This document shows positions 1-7,414 of a stretch of 64,000 bases of DNA, piece after piece. The position numbers and the translations under genes were made by a program. Source of the DNA: Azoarcus sp. DN11. Its GTDB lineage: Bacteria > Pseudomonadota > Gammaproteobacteria > Burkholderiales > Rhodocyclaceae. The DNA lies in contig NZ_CP021731.1 in NCBI RefSeq assembly GCF_003628555.1, forward strand, positions 3,782,001 to 3,846,000, written 5' to 3'. The notes under the pieces are model-generated. The model had not been told where the DNA came from. It saw only the letters and a list, made by a program, of their open reading frames with translations, and did not search any database. Every line of letters starts with the position of its first letter. Position 1 is the stretch's first letter.

Positions 1-322
1 ACGCGAAGTCGTAGTAGAAGCCGTTCTCGATGACCGGCCCGATGGTGACCTGGGCGTCCGGGAACAGCTCCTTCACGGCATGCGCGAGAAGGTGTGCCGT
101 CGAGTGGCGGATGATATCCACGCCCTCTGCGCTCTTGTCCGTGACGATCGCGAGCGACGCGTCACCTTCGATGCGATGCGAGAGGTCGACGAGCTTGCCA
201 TCGACCTTGCCCGCCAGTGACGCCTTGGCGAGACCGGCGCCGATCGACGCGGCGACGTCGAGCACGGTCACCGGATGGTCGAAGCTGCGTACGGAACCGT
301 CGGGGAGCGTGATATTCGGCAT
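1..322 (-). CDS. thrS: Threonyl-tRNA synthetase, N-terminal part (cut by window edge)
   Basis: Charges tRNA-Thr with threonine in the cytoplasm. About 107 N-terminal residues are present. The start [14 protein letters not shown] opens the TGS domain (about residues 1-60), and [16 protein letters not shown] begins the editing domain with its HxxxH metal motif. The ATG at 322 was chosen because it gives the standard TGS N-terminus; the Shine-Dalgarno is weak. An intrinsic terminator lies only about 40 bases upstream, preceded by a Thr-rich leader ORF and tRNA-Val, so expression is probably controlled by attenuation (inference). The usual partners infC, rpmI and rplT would lie beyond the left edge. 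Confidence 0.96.
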   Translation of the reverse strand, partial: MPNITLPDGSVRSFDHPVTVLDVAASIGAGLAKASLAGKVDGKLVDLSHRIEGDASLAIVTDKSAEGVDIIRHSTAHLLAHAVKELFPDAQVTIGPVIENGFYYDFA

Positions 323-363
323 GATCTCTAGGCCTCGGACAAGGTTTGCGAAAAACGTGGACG

Positions 364-394
364 AAAAAAAAGTGCGGACGGGCCGCACTTTTTT
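364..394 (-). terminator. Intrinsic terminator in the thrS leader (putative attenuator)
   Basis: On the minus strand, GTGCGG and CCGCAC form a stem around a 5-base loop. The stem is extended by A6/T6 and followed by a run of eight T. It ends about 40 bases before the thrS ATG. An upstream segment (409-417, GGGCTCCGC on the minus strand) can pair with GTGCGGCCC (380-388) over 8 of 9 positions, counting two wobbles. That pairing would take up the 5' arm of the terminator, so the two structures exclude each other as in amino-acid attenuators. The hairpin is clear; the antiterminator role is inference. Confidence 0.85.
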
Positions 395-423
395 CCTGGA
401 GCGCTACAGCGGAGCCCGACTTT

Positions 424-459
424 TCAGTTTCCGGCTTCAGTAGTAGTTCGGAAGTTCAT
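424..459 (-). CDS. Putative Thr leader peptide of thrS
   Basis: An 11-codon ORF encodes MNFRTTTEAGN and ends in TGA. Three consecutive threonine codons (all ACT) sit in the middle. GGAG lies 7 bases before the ATG, good Shine-Dalgarno spacing. The ORF begins 17 bases after the CCA end of tRNA-Val, and its stop lies 29 bases before the terminator's A-tract. A ribosome stopped at the Thr codons would leave segment 409-417 free to form the antiterminator. A ribosome reaching the stop codon would cover that segment and let the terminator form. This is the geometry expected of a Thr-responsive attenuator. The peptide is a prediction from sequence alone. Confidence 0.6.
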   Translation of the reverse strand: MNFRTTTEAGN

Positions 460-476
460 CTTCCTGCTCCATACGT

Positions 477-553
477 TGGTAGGCGCGATTGGACTCGAAC
501 CAACGACCCCCACCATGTCAAGGTGGTGCTCTAACCAGCTGAGCTACGCGCCT
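477..553 (-). tRNA. tRNA-Val (anticodon GAC)
   Basis: A 77-nt cloverleaf with encoded CCA. The acceptor arm AGGCGCG/CGCGCCT has seven pairs. The D arm contains AGCTCAGCTGGTTAGAGC, the anticodon stem CCACC/GGTGG encloses TTGACAT (anticodon GAC, reading GTC and GTT), and the T arm contains GGTTCGAGTCC. A sigma70-like promoter lies just upstream. No separate promoter is visible between the tRNA and the Thr leader ORF that starts 17 bases downstream, so tRNA-Val and the thrS leader are probably co-transcribed. Confidence 0.97.
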
Positions 554-567
554 GCTAAGAGCTGCGC

Positions 568-596
568 ATTATAGGCAACGCATACGAGGCGCGCAA
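568..596 (-). promoter_or_regulatory. Sigma70-type promoter for tRNA-Val and the thrS leader
   Basis: On the minus strand: -35 TTGCGC (591-596), a 17-base spacer, and a perfect -10 TATAAT (568-573). A GC-rich discriminator (GCGC) follows, and the tRNA 5' end is 14 bases downstream of the -10. GC-rich discriminators are typical of stable-RNA promoters under stringent control. Confidence 0.8.
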
Positions 597-663
597 CATT
601 TTTATTAAACTTTTCGGGATTCATCCGCCGGACTCGTCTCACGCCGTCCGGGAGTGGGGCGAA

Positions 664-2256
664 TCAGTGGCTCGTGCCTTCCTCGTGCGTGATCTTGTTC
701 CAGACGTTGTACTTGCCTACAGGTTTCTTCATCGGCAGGCGCTTGACCTCCTCGAGCGTCTTCGCGTCATAGACGATGAGGGCGCCGTCCATTTCCCACA
801 GGCTGGCGAGCGCATAACGGCCATCGCGCGTGAATTCCACGTGCGCGAGGGTCTGGCCGGGCGCGGCCTTGAGTTCCTTGACGATCTCCAGCGTCTGCTT
901 GTCGATGACCTGCAGGGTGTTCTTCGCCTCGCGGCTCATCATCGAATCGACGAAGGCGTAGCGGCTGTTCTCGTGGCTGCGCAGGAAGAAACCCGGGCCG
1001 CGCGTAGGGATGCGCTTGACGACATTCCAGTCCTTGAGATCGATGACGGTGACTTCGGCCGCCTTGAGGTTGGTGCTCGCCATGACGCGCCGCCCCTGCC
1101 AGTCCCATGAGATGCCGGAACCCAGATGCGGCATGCCGTCGAGCGCGAGGTCGGCAATCTTGCGGCGCACGTCGAGATTGACGACTTGGCCCACCCCCTC
1201 GCGCGAGGCGCCGAGGACCGTGGAATAGTCCTGCGTGAAGAAGAAATCGTCGAGGGGTGCGGTCAGTTCCGTGCGGCGCGGATTGAGGTAACCCGACACG
1301 AAGGCGCCTTCGCGGTACTTGTAGTCGTGCACGTAGCCGACCGGGATTTCCGGGGCGGCGGGATCGAAGCTGATCTCCCACACTTCGGGGACGTCCTTGA
1401 GCGCAGCAACGAAGGATTTGCGCGGGGAGGCGGTGTACACCGCGGAGACGCGCGAGCTGGTCTTGCCCTCGCGGTCCGTAACGGGGATGGATTTCAGCAG
1501 GTTGAGGTCGCCGTCGAGCAGCACCAGCGTGTGCGGCAGGTAGTTGGCGACGGCGACGTGGCCGCCGTCCGGCGAGACCGCGACGTTGCGCGTGTTGATG
1601 CCGGCGCGGATCTCGGTCACGACCTTGAGGTTCCACAGGTCGTATTTGGTGATCCAGCCGTCGCGCGAGGCGAAGAAGACATAGCGGCCGTCCGCGGTGA
1701 ACTTGGGCCCGCCGTGCAGTGCATGGCGGCTCTGGAAACGATGGATGCGCTCGAGCTTGTCGCCGTCGAGCACCGATACGTGGTGATCGCCCGTCTCGAC
1801 GACGAGGAAGAGGTTCATCGGGTCCGCGTCGAACACGGGCTTCGCCGGCAGCGATGCGGGATCGACATGGGCGATGCGCGAGGCGCGGATGTCGGCCTCG
1901 CTCCAACTCGGCGCGGGCACGACCGGCGTGTAGATCCACGTGACGAGCGCCGCGATCTGGTCCGGTCCGATGAGCGCGCCAAAAGGGGCCATCTGCGTCG
2001 CCGTGCGGCCGTCGCGGATGACCGTGGCCGCCTCCTCCTTGCGCAGGCGCGCAAGGCTTTCAGGCAACAGTGCCGGGCCGGTCGCACCGAGCCGGTCGGG
2101 GCCATGGCAGGCCGCGCAGTGTTGCTGATAGAGCGCCGCGGGGCCGTCCGCCCCCTTCGAGTCGGCGGCGTGAAAGGCAAGGGCTGCGCCGATGAGGAAC
2201 GCAGACAGGACGAGGATGCGTCGTGCGGGCGACGGCAGGATGCGGGTGGTGTTCAT
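664..2256 (-). CDS. nirN: Dihydro-heme d1 dehydrogenase / cytochrome NirN
   Basis: Periplasmic c-type cytochrome paralogous to NirS, known in the family to catalyse the last heme d1 step (introducing the acrylate double bond). A signal peptide covers about residues 1-35, a single heme c site CAACH lies near residues 47-51, and the remaining roughly 400 residues are an eight-bladed d1 propeller type with repeated VxxDGRYxxxxSRDG-like blades. Length (530 aa) is typical. It is the last gene of the nirC-F-DL-G-H-J-N unit and starts 12 bases after the nirJ stop. The neighbouring heme d1 genes and the separate nirS in this window exclude a second nitrite reductase as the better name. Confidence 0.9.
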   Translation of the reverse strand: MNTTRILPSPARRILVLSAFLIGAALAFHAADSKGADGPAALYQQHCAACHGPDRLGATGPALLPESLARLRKEEAATVIRDGRTATQMAPFGALIGPDQIAALVTWIYTPVVPAPSWSEADIRASRIAHVDPASLPAKPVFDADPMNLFLVVETGDHHVSVLDGDKLERIHRFQSRHALHGGPKFTADGRYVFFASRDGWITKYDLWNLKVVTEIRAGINTRNVAVSPDGGHVAVANYLPHTLVLLDGDLNLLKSIPVTDREGKTSSRVSAVYTASPRKSFVAALKDVPEVWEISFDPAAPEIPVGYVHDYKYREGAFVSGYLNPRRTELTAPLDDFFFTQDYSTVLGASREGVGQVVNLDVRRKIADLALDGMPHLGSGISWDWQGRRVMASTNLKAAEVTVIDLKDWNVVKRIPTRGPGFFLRSHENSRYAFVDSMMSREAKNTLQVIDKQTLEIVKELKAAPGQTLAHVEFTRDGRYALASLWEMDGALIVYDAKTLEEVKRLPMKKPVGKYNVWNKITHEEGTSH

Positions 2257-2268
2257 GGGATCCCCGGA

Positions 2269-3474
2269 TCAGGCGATGCGGCGCCGCGCGACGAAGGGGG
2301 TCGTGACGACGCGCTCACCGCGGGCGGCGTCGCCCGAGATGCCGATTTCTTCCTCGTCAAGGTAACAGCCGGGATCTTCGGCCCAGGGATCGTCGGTGAT
2401 CTGCTGCGCGCGCACACGCGAGCTGCCATTGCAGATATCGAGATGCCGGCAGGCGCCGCAGCGCCCCGAAAGGATCCGCGGGTGCCGCTTGAGCCCGGCC
2501 ATGAGGGGGTTGGAGACGTCGCTCCAGATCTCGGAGAACCTGCGCTCGCGGACGTTGCCGAGCGGCACGTGCCACCACATGGTGTCGGGATGCACGACGC
2601 CGAGGTTGTCGATATTGGCGACGTTTACGCCGCTCGCGTTGCCGCCCCACTGCACGAGCTTGCCGCGGATGTGCTCGGCGTGTTCGGGGAAGCGGCGCGC
2701 AATCCAGTGCAGCAGGTAGACGCCATCCGCGTCGTTGTTGCCGGTGACGAAATCCTTTTCGATGCCGCGGCGGTGCAGGTCCAGACAGGTTTCGAAGAGC
2801 AGGTCCATCGCGCTGCGCGTCGTCTGGTGGCGCGCGTCGTCGGCACGGTGCTTGTTGCCGCGGCCGGCGTAGTTGAGGTGCGAGAAGTAGAACTTGTCGA
2901 TGCCTTCGTCCTCGACCAGGCGCAGCAGCGCCGGCAGGTCGTGCGCGTTGTCCTCGGTCATCGTGTAGCGCACACCGACCTTGATCCCGCGTGCGAGGCA
3001 CAGCCGGATGCCGGCCATCGAGGCCTCGAAGGCGCCTTCGAGGCGGCGGAACTTGTCGTGGGTGGCGCCGATGCCGTCGAGGCTGACGCCGACGTAATCG
3101 AACCCTGTGCCGGCGATCGCGTCGATGTTCTGCTGCGAGATCAGCGTGCCGTTGCTGGACAGGCCGACATAGAAGCCCAGATCCTTCGCGCGCCGGCCGA
3201 TCTCGAAGATGTCGGGCCGCAGCAGCGGTTCGCCGCCGGACAGGATCAGGACCGGAACGCGGAAGGCCTTGAGGTCGTCCATCACCCGGAAGACGTCGGC
3301 GGTCGAGAGTTCACCCGGGAAGTCCTTGTCGGCCGAGATCGAGTAGCAGTGCTTGCAGGTGAGGTTGCAGCGGCGGATCAGGTTCCAGATGACGACGGGG
3401 CCGGGCGGATTGCGACGGGCGGCGACGGGGGTGGGGTGGTCGAGTTCGCGAATGAAATTCGAGATGCGGAACAT
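2269..3474 (-). CDS. nirJ: Heme d1 biosynthesis radical SAM protein NirJ
   Basis: Radical SAM enzyme acting on the heme d1 tetrapyrrole, replacing propionates with keto oxygens on the precursor. The N-terminal CNLTCKHC gives the CxxxCxxC cluster motif (about residues 37-44), and SGGEPLLRPD is the SAM-binding GGE motif. The C-terminal CGACRHLDIC plus a later Cys forms a SPASM-like auxiliary cluster site. 401 aa, normal for NirJ. GGAG precedes the ATG. It follows nirH after an 89-base gap, the longest in this operon, which holds an FNR-like half-conserved box (3526-3539). Confidence 0.94.
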   Translation of the reverse strand: MFRISNFIRELDHPTPVAARRNPPGPVVIWNLIRRCNLTCKHCYSISADKDFPGELSTADVFRVMDDLKAFRVPVLILSGGEPLLRPDIFEIGRRAKDLGFYVGLSSNGTLISQQNIDAIAGTGFDYVGVSLDGIGATHDKFRRLEGAFEASMAGIRLCLARGIKVGVRYTMTEDNAHDLPALLRLVEDEGIDKFYFSHLNYAGRGNKHRADDARHQTTRSAMDLLFETCLDLHRRGIEKDFVTGNNDADGVYLLHWIARRFPEHAEHIRGKLVQWGGNASGVNVANIDNLGVVHPDTMWWHVPLGNVRERRFSEIWSDVSNPLMAGLKRHPRILSGRCGACRHLDICNGSSRVRAQQITDDPWAEDPGCYLDEEEIGISGDAARGERVVTTPFVARRRIA

Positions 3475-3525
3475 GGGTTGTCTCCGGGGTCTCAGCCATT
3501 AAACGGCAAGGGGGCCGACCGAAAA

Positions 3526-3539
3526 ATGACCGCCATCAA
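3526..3539 (-). promoter_or_regulatory. Possible FNR/DNR-type box upstream of nirJ
   Basis: Minus strand TTGAT-GGCG-GTCAT compared with the family consensus TTGAT-N4-ATCAA: the first half is perfect and the second keeps 3 of 5 bases. Its centre is about 58 bases upstream of the nirJ ATG. It lies in the only sizeable gap of the nir unit, so it could serve an internal promoter for nirJ-nirN. Weak evidence, as one imperfect match could arise by chance. Confidence 0.35.
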
Positions 3540-3563
3540 GCAGCCTGAAGCCGCCGGCGGGGA

Positions 3564-4070
3564 TTACTCCGGCGCCGCGATGCGCAGGCCGGTTTTTTTC
3601 AGGATCGCGGACGAAAACAGCACGTCACGGGCACGGCAGGCGCCCGGGAAGCGCGCCTCGAGCCGGGCGGCGATGTCGTCGAGTTCGGTGCTCACGGCCT
3701 CATGGCTGCGGCCGTGGACCATCGCGAACAGGTTGTAGGGCCAGTCGGGCAGGCGTCGGGGGCGACGGTAGCAGTGCGTGACGGCGGCGAGCGCGCCCAG
3801 CCATTCGCCAATCGCATCGACCGCGTCGTCGGCGACGTCCCACACGCTCATGCCGTTGGCGGTGTAGCCGATCGCGTAGTGGTTCGGCACGGCCCCGATG
3901 CGGCGGATCGCGCCACGCTCGAGCATGGAGCGTATCCTCGCAAGCAGCGCGCCCGGTTCGACACCCAGCTCGCGGGCGACCACTCCCCACGGGTCGGGCA
4001 CCAAGGGCAGGCCGCCCTGGGTTGCGACGATGATGCGGCGTTCGAGTTCGTCGGGGGCCACGCTCGTCAC
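3564..4070 (-). CDS. nirH: Siroheme decarboxylase subunit NirH (Lrp/AsnC-like)
   Basis: One of the NirD/L/G/H proteins that together decarboxylate siroheme to didecarboxysiroheme in heme d1 synthesis. About 168 aa. An N-terminal AsnC-type helix-turn-helix remnant (LERRIIVATQGGLPLVPDPW) is followed by a RAM-like domain with the NirL/NirH signature THCYRRPRRLPDWPYNLFAM. The GTG start at 4070 overlaps the nirG stop (GTGA), which fits translational coupling; longer in-frame upstream sequence runs through nirG and is not credible. Confidence 0.88.
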   Translation of the reverse strand: MTSVAPDELERRIIVATQGGLPLVPDPWGVVARELGVEPGALLARIRSMLERGAIRRIGAVPNHYAIGYTANGMSVWDVADDAVDAIGEWLGALAAVTHCYRRPRRLPDWPYNLFAMVHGRSHEAVSTELDDIAARLEARFPGACRARDVLFSSAILKKTGLRIAAPE

Positions 4071-4540
4071 GCTTCCAGCTTCATTTCGACAAAGTACTCG
4101 CGCTCCTTGGGAAACAGGAACACGGGCAAGCCCGTCGCGATTTCGATGCGGCGCGCACAGTCGGCGATGCCGGCGGGCCGTTCGGTGGCGAGCACGAACC
4201 ACATGTTGAGGGCGTGCCCGCGCCGGTAATTGTGCGCCACTTCCGGGAAATCATTGACCTGTGCGGCAACGCGGTCGAAGGTCGCATCGGGAACGCTCAT
4301 CGCCGCCAGGCAGAATGCACCGCCGATGCGCTCGATCTGGAACATCGGGCCGAAGCGCGTGAGCGCGCGCGCGTCCAAAAGGCGCTGCAGGCGGGCGAGG
4401 ACTTCCTCCTCCGCCAATCCGAGGCGGGCGCCGACGTCGGCGAAGGGGTGCCGGGTGAGCGGGAAGTCGCCCTGCAGCGCATTGATCAGCGCGCGATCGG
4501 CGTCGTCGAGCACGGCGGCAGGCATGCGGGCTTCGTTCAT
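4067..4540 (-). CDS. nirG: Siroheme decarboxylase subunit NirG (Lrp/AsnC-like)
   Basis: About 157 aa and homologous to NirD. It carries an AsnC-like N-terminal domain (LINALQGDFPLTRHPFADVG) and the D/G-type signature HNYRRGHALNMWFVLA near the C-terminal ligand region. It acts with NirH and the NirDL fusion in siroheme decarboxylation. The ATG overlaps the stop of nirDL in an ATGA arrangement and its own stop overlaps nirH, so nirDL-G-H is tightly coupled. The start MNEARMPAAVL was chosen by that overlap. Confidence 0.88.
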   Translation of the reverse strand: MNEARMPAAVLDDADRALINALQGDFPLTRHPFADVGARLGLAEEEVLARLQRLLDARALTRFGPMFQIERIGGAFCLAAMSVPDATFDRVAAQVNDFPEVAHNYRRGHALNMWFVLATERPAGIADCARRIEIATGLPVFLFPKEREYFVEMKLEA

Positions 4541-5592
4541 TTGTCGCTGTCCGTCAGATAACATGCACCCTGCTGCTTGAACCGGCGGCAGCTGAAAAGC
4601 ACCTCGTGCATCCAGAGGTCGAGGCCGTGGCGGCGGGCCATGTCGTCGCGAGCCATGCGTACCGCGTCGCGCGAGCGTCCGTGGATCATGCAGAAAAGGT
4701 TGTAGCGCCACCCTGGCAGCGCGCGGCGGCGGCGGTAGCACAGCGTGACGGCCGGCTCGGCCGCGAGCAGGCGGCCGAGCCGGCCGACCTCCTCGTCCGG
4801 AACGTCCCACACGCACATCGCGTTGGCGCGGAAGCCGAGCTCGTGGTGTCGCACGACGATACCGAAGCGCTTGACGATGCCGTCGGCGAGCCAGCGCTCG
4901 ATCATCTCGATGACCATCGCTTCGCGCAGGCCAGCTTTGCGCCCGAGCACATCGAAGGGCTGAGAACGGAGGGGCAAACCTTCCTGCAGGGCGCGCATCA
5001 GGCCGCGCTCCAGTTCGGGCAGCGCACAGGCCGCCGCGGAAATCGCCTGCGCGGACGAGGTTGCGCACGCATTCGCAGTGCGCGCCGCGCCGGCCAGATC
5101 GAATCCGAGATCGATGTGGAATTCCTCCTCGAGGGGCAGCACGATCACCGCACAGCCCGTGTCGCGTTCGATGCCGTCGACGATTTCGCGCAGACGCCCA
5201 GGGGACGCCGCCGTAACGACGAACCAGAGGTTGTAGGCGTGTTCGCGCTGGTAATTGTGATTGACTTCGGCGATCGCGCTCACGCGAGCGGCGATTTCCT
5301 CGAGTCGCTCTGCTGGCGCCGCAAGCGCTGCCAGCGCGCTGGCGCCAATGCGGCGCGGCGCGAACACGGCCCCGACGCGGCTGACGACGCCCGAGGCCTG
5401 CCAGGCCCGCAACGCATCCAGCACTTCGTCTTCGCGCAGCCCGCATTCGTCCGCGAGCGCCGCGAAGGGCCGGGAGACGAGCGGAAACCCGCGTTGGAAG
5501 TCGTTGAGGAGCCGAAAAGTGCGGGAACAGGCCGGGCCGCCGAAAGTCTGCGCTGCGCCTGACTCGAGCACGTGCGCGCCGTGACGGCCCAT
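4537..5592 (-). CDS. nirDL: Fused siroheme decarboxylase NirD-NirL
   Basis: 351 aa holding two AsnC-like units in one chain. The N-terminal NirD-type unit (about residues 15-165) carries HNYQREHAYNLWFVV; the C-terminal NirL-type unit (about 190-345) carries TLCYRRRRALPGWRYNLF. A short Ala-rich linker joins them. In Pseudomonas nirD and nirL are separate; the fusion is known in other denitrifiers. The start at 5592 (MGRHGAHVLE) lies 1 base after the nirF stop; the longer reading from 5637 would overlap nirF. Its product would form heterodimer-like units analogous to NirG plus NirH encoded next door. Confidence 0.9.
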   Translation of the reverse strand: MGRHGAHVLESGAAQTFGGPACSRTFRLLNDFQRGFPLVSRPFAALADECGLREDEVLDALRAWQASGVVSRVGAVFAPRRIGASALAALAAPAERLEEIAARVSAIAEVNHNYQREHAYNLWFVVTAASPGRLREIVDGIERDTGCAVIVLPLEEEFHIDLGFDLAGAARTANACATSSAQAISAAACALPELERGLMRALQEGLPLRSQPFDVLGRKAGLREAMVIEMIERWLADGIVKRFGIVVRHHELGFRANAMCVWDVPDEEVGRLGRLLAAEPAVTLCYRRRRALPGWRYNLFCMIHGRSRDAVRMARDDMARRHGLDLWMHEVLFSCRRFKQQGACYLTDSDK

Positions 5593-5593
5593 G

Positions 5594-6781
5594 TCAGAAC
5601 CCCGTGCGGAACGCGCGGCTGGTAAAGAAGATCCCACTCGGACTCGCGACGGGGAGTTCCGCGAGCTTCCGGCGGCTGCGGGTGTCGTAGATCGCGACCT
5701 TGTTGTCGTCGCGCGCCGAGATCCACACCGCCTCGCCCCGGGGGGTGAATTCGAGGTGCAGGATCGCGCGGCCGGGCTGGAAGGTATCGACGAGCCGGTT
5801 CGTGAAGGTGTCGATCACCTGCATCCAGCCGTTGTCCGGGAAGGCGAAATTCACCCACACCTCGCGCCCGTCAGGCCGCGCCATCACGAACACGGGCTGG
5901 CTCTTCACCGGGATGCGCGCAACCTCCTTCCAGCTCCCCATTTCCACGACGAGCACCTCGTGGTGCCCGATGGCCGGCAGATAGACGCGCCCGGCCGCGA
6001 CCGCCCAGCCGCGCAGGTGCGGCATCTTGTACACCGGCAACGCCTGCTCGCCGCGGCCGTATCCGGGCAGGATGGTGCGCACGCCCTCGCCCGGTTGCCA
6101 CAGGTCGAGCATCGACAGGCCGTCCTCGCCGAACAGGCCGGCGATGTAATAGCGGCCATCCGGCGTGACGAGCGCATCGTAGGGCTGCTTGCCGGCCGGG
6201 TAGCGCTCGGTCTTCGGGTGCTTCGGGTCCGAGAGATCGGTGACGCGGATCTCGTTCGCGTCGAAAAGCGAATAGATGAAGCGGTTGCCGGGTAGATCGG
6301 CGAGGCCGACTACCTTTGAGCGCTTGCCCTCCGTGCCGTAGTCGGCCGGCACGTCGGCGACGAGTTCCAGCGTGTCGGCATCGAAGGCCTTGATCCCACC
6401 CGGTTCGTAGTTCTGCGCGACCACCAGGCGGCCATCCTGCGAGATCGCGCCGCCGATCGAGTTGCCCGCCTGCACGACGCGCCCGGCGACCGTCGCGGTC
6501 AGCAGGTCGACCTTGGTAAGCCCGCCGTCGCGCCCGAACACGTAGGCATATCGCCCGTCGCGCGAGAACACCACCGACGCGTGCGACAGGTCCCCGAGCC
6601 CCGACACCTGCGCGAGCGACTTGCGCCCGGAGGTCTCGATCACCTGCACTTGCCCCGTCGCACGCTCGATCACCACACCGAGGTCGCCGGTGCCGCGCAG
6701 CGGCGCCTGAGGCGTCGCACAGGCGGACAGGAGCAGCACAGCAACAATCCACCACATGTACTTCACGATCAGGTGCAGCAT
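5594..6781 (-). CDS. nirF: Heme d1 biosynthesis protein NirF (lipoprotein)
   Basis: Propeller protein homologous to the d1 domain of NirS without a cytochrome c domain, needed for heme d1 synthesis. A signal peptide ends in a lipobox (LLSAC, Cys21), indicating a lipid-anchored periplasmic protein. Blade motifs such as FSRDGRYAYVFGRDGG and VTPDGRYYIAG are present. 395 aa is normal. The ATG at 6781 is preceded by GAGGG; a second ATG at 6757 would also give a signal peptide. It is followed 1 base later by nirDL. Confidence 0.92.
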   Translation of the reverse strand: MLHLIVKYMWWIVAVLLLSACATPQAPLRGTGDLGVVIERATGQVQVIETSGRKSLAQVSGLGDLSHASVVFSRDGRYAYVFGRDGGLTKVDLLTATVAGRVVQAGNSIGGAISQDGRLVVAQNYEPGGIKAFDADTLELVADVPADYGTEGKRSKVVGLADLPGNRFIYSLFDANEIRVTDLSDPKHPKTERYPAGKQPYDALVTPDGRYYIAGLFGEDGLSMLDLWQPGEGVRTILPGYGRGEQALPVYKMPHLRGWAVAAGRVYLPAIGHHEVLVVEMGSWKEVARIPVKSQPVFVMARPDGREVWVNFAFPDNGWMQVIDTFTNRLVDTFQPGRAILHLEFTPRGEAVWISARDDNKVAIYDTRSRRKLAELPVASPSGIFFTSRAFRTGF

Positions 6782-6828
6782 TTGACCCTCAACTCATATT
6801 CGAACTGCAAGGATGCCCGGGCGCCCGC

Positions 6829-7185
6829 TCAGCGCGCGGTGCCCGAATCCGCCGGGAAGCCCGCCTGCAGCCGTTCCACGATCCACGCCGCCTCATCGTC
6901 GGCGACGATACCGCGAAACGGCGGCATCGGTGTACCGGGGCGGCCGCCGAGAATGGTCGCGACGAGGCTGTCCCGCGGTTTGTCGCGCAAGGCGGCAACC
7001 GTCAGTGCCGGCCCCAGCCCGCCCTGCAATGTCAGTCCGTGGCATGAACCGCAATCCTGGCGCACCAGATGCACCAGTTCGCGCATGCGCTCGGGCTGCG
7101 GGGCTGCCTGCTGCGCACAGGCGGGCATTGCCGCAGCCAGCGCGACCGATGCCAGAAATATCGTCCGGAACACCCCGCTCGACAC
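6829..7185 (-). CDS. nirC: Small c-type cytochrome NirC
   Basis: 118-aa periplasmic monoheme cytochrome c with an N-terminal signal peptide (cleavage near ACAQQ), the heme site CGSCH (residues 45-49) and a Met ligand candidate in GTPMPPFRG. In known systems NirC supplies electrons to NirS or the heme d1 pathway. It is the first gene of the minus-strand nir unit, 47 bases before nirF. Its promoter would lie in the 229-base gap shared with nirE, which contains an FNR/DNR-type box. Confidence 0.9.
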   Translation of the reverse strand: MSSGVFRTIFLASVALAAAMPACAQQAAPQPERMRELVHLVRQDCGSCHGLTLQGGLGPALTVAALRDKPRDSLVATILGGRPGTPMPPFRGIVADDEAAWIVERLQAGFPADSGTAR

Positions 7186-7297
7186 GCTTCGACCTCCTGA
7201 AGATTGGCTGGCCCGCCCCGCGCCGTTTCCCCGCTTTCAGGGAGATTGGCGGCCGACGCGGCAAGGCAAGTATCAATCGCACGGCATCCCGCGCTCC

Positions 7298-7311
7298 TTG
7301 ATATCGGTTAA
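7298..7311. promoter_or_regulatory. FNR/DNR-type box between nirC and nirE
   Basis: TTGAT-ATCG-GTTAA against consensus TTGAT-N4-ATCAA: the first half is perfect and the second differs at two bases. The nirS box has exactly the same two half-sites. It is the only such site seen in the divergent nirC/nirE gap, about 110 bases from each start, so one regulator (DNR, NnrR or FNR type) may drive both directions under low oxygen or nitric oxide. Confidence 0.65.
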
Positions 7312-7414
7312 TTTCCCGGACGCGGTGTAGGGATACAGTGTCGGCGCGATTCAGCTGTTTGCCATCGAGAACCTGCCGCGCAGGCGCGTCCGCGCGGCCC
7401 CTGGAGAGCCATCC

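Noticed and set aside
364..394. The hairpin upstream of thrS as a plain terminator of tRNA-Val only
   Set aside because: No promoter for thrS is visible in the roughly 40 bases left, and a Thr-rich ORF with a competing stem lies just before it. Attenuation explains the layout better, although a simple tRNA terminator cannot be excluded.
424..470. Alternative short frame MEQEDELPNYY overlapping the Thr leader
   Set aside because: It has no ribosome site of its own and no Thr codons, and its SD-like bases fall inside the frame. The MNFRTTT frame has correctly spaced GGAG.
1126..3738. Long plus-strand frame over nirN and nirJ
   Set aside because: It is antisense to two well-identified genes and has Arg/Asp/Val-rich composition typical of GC-rich shadow frames.
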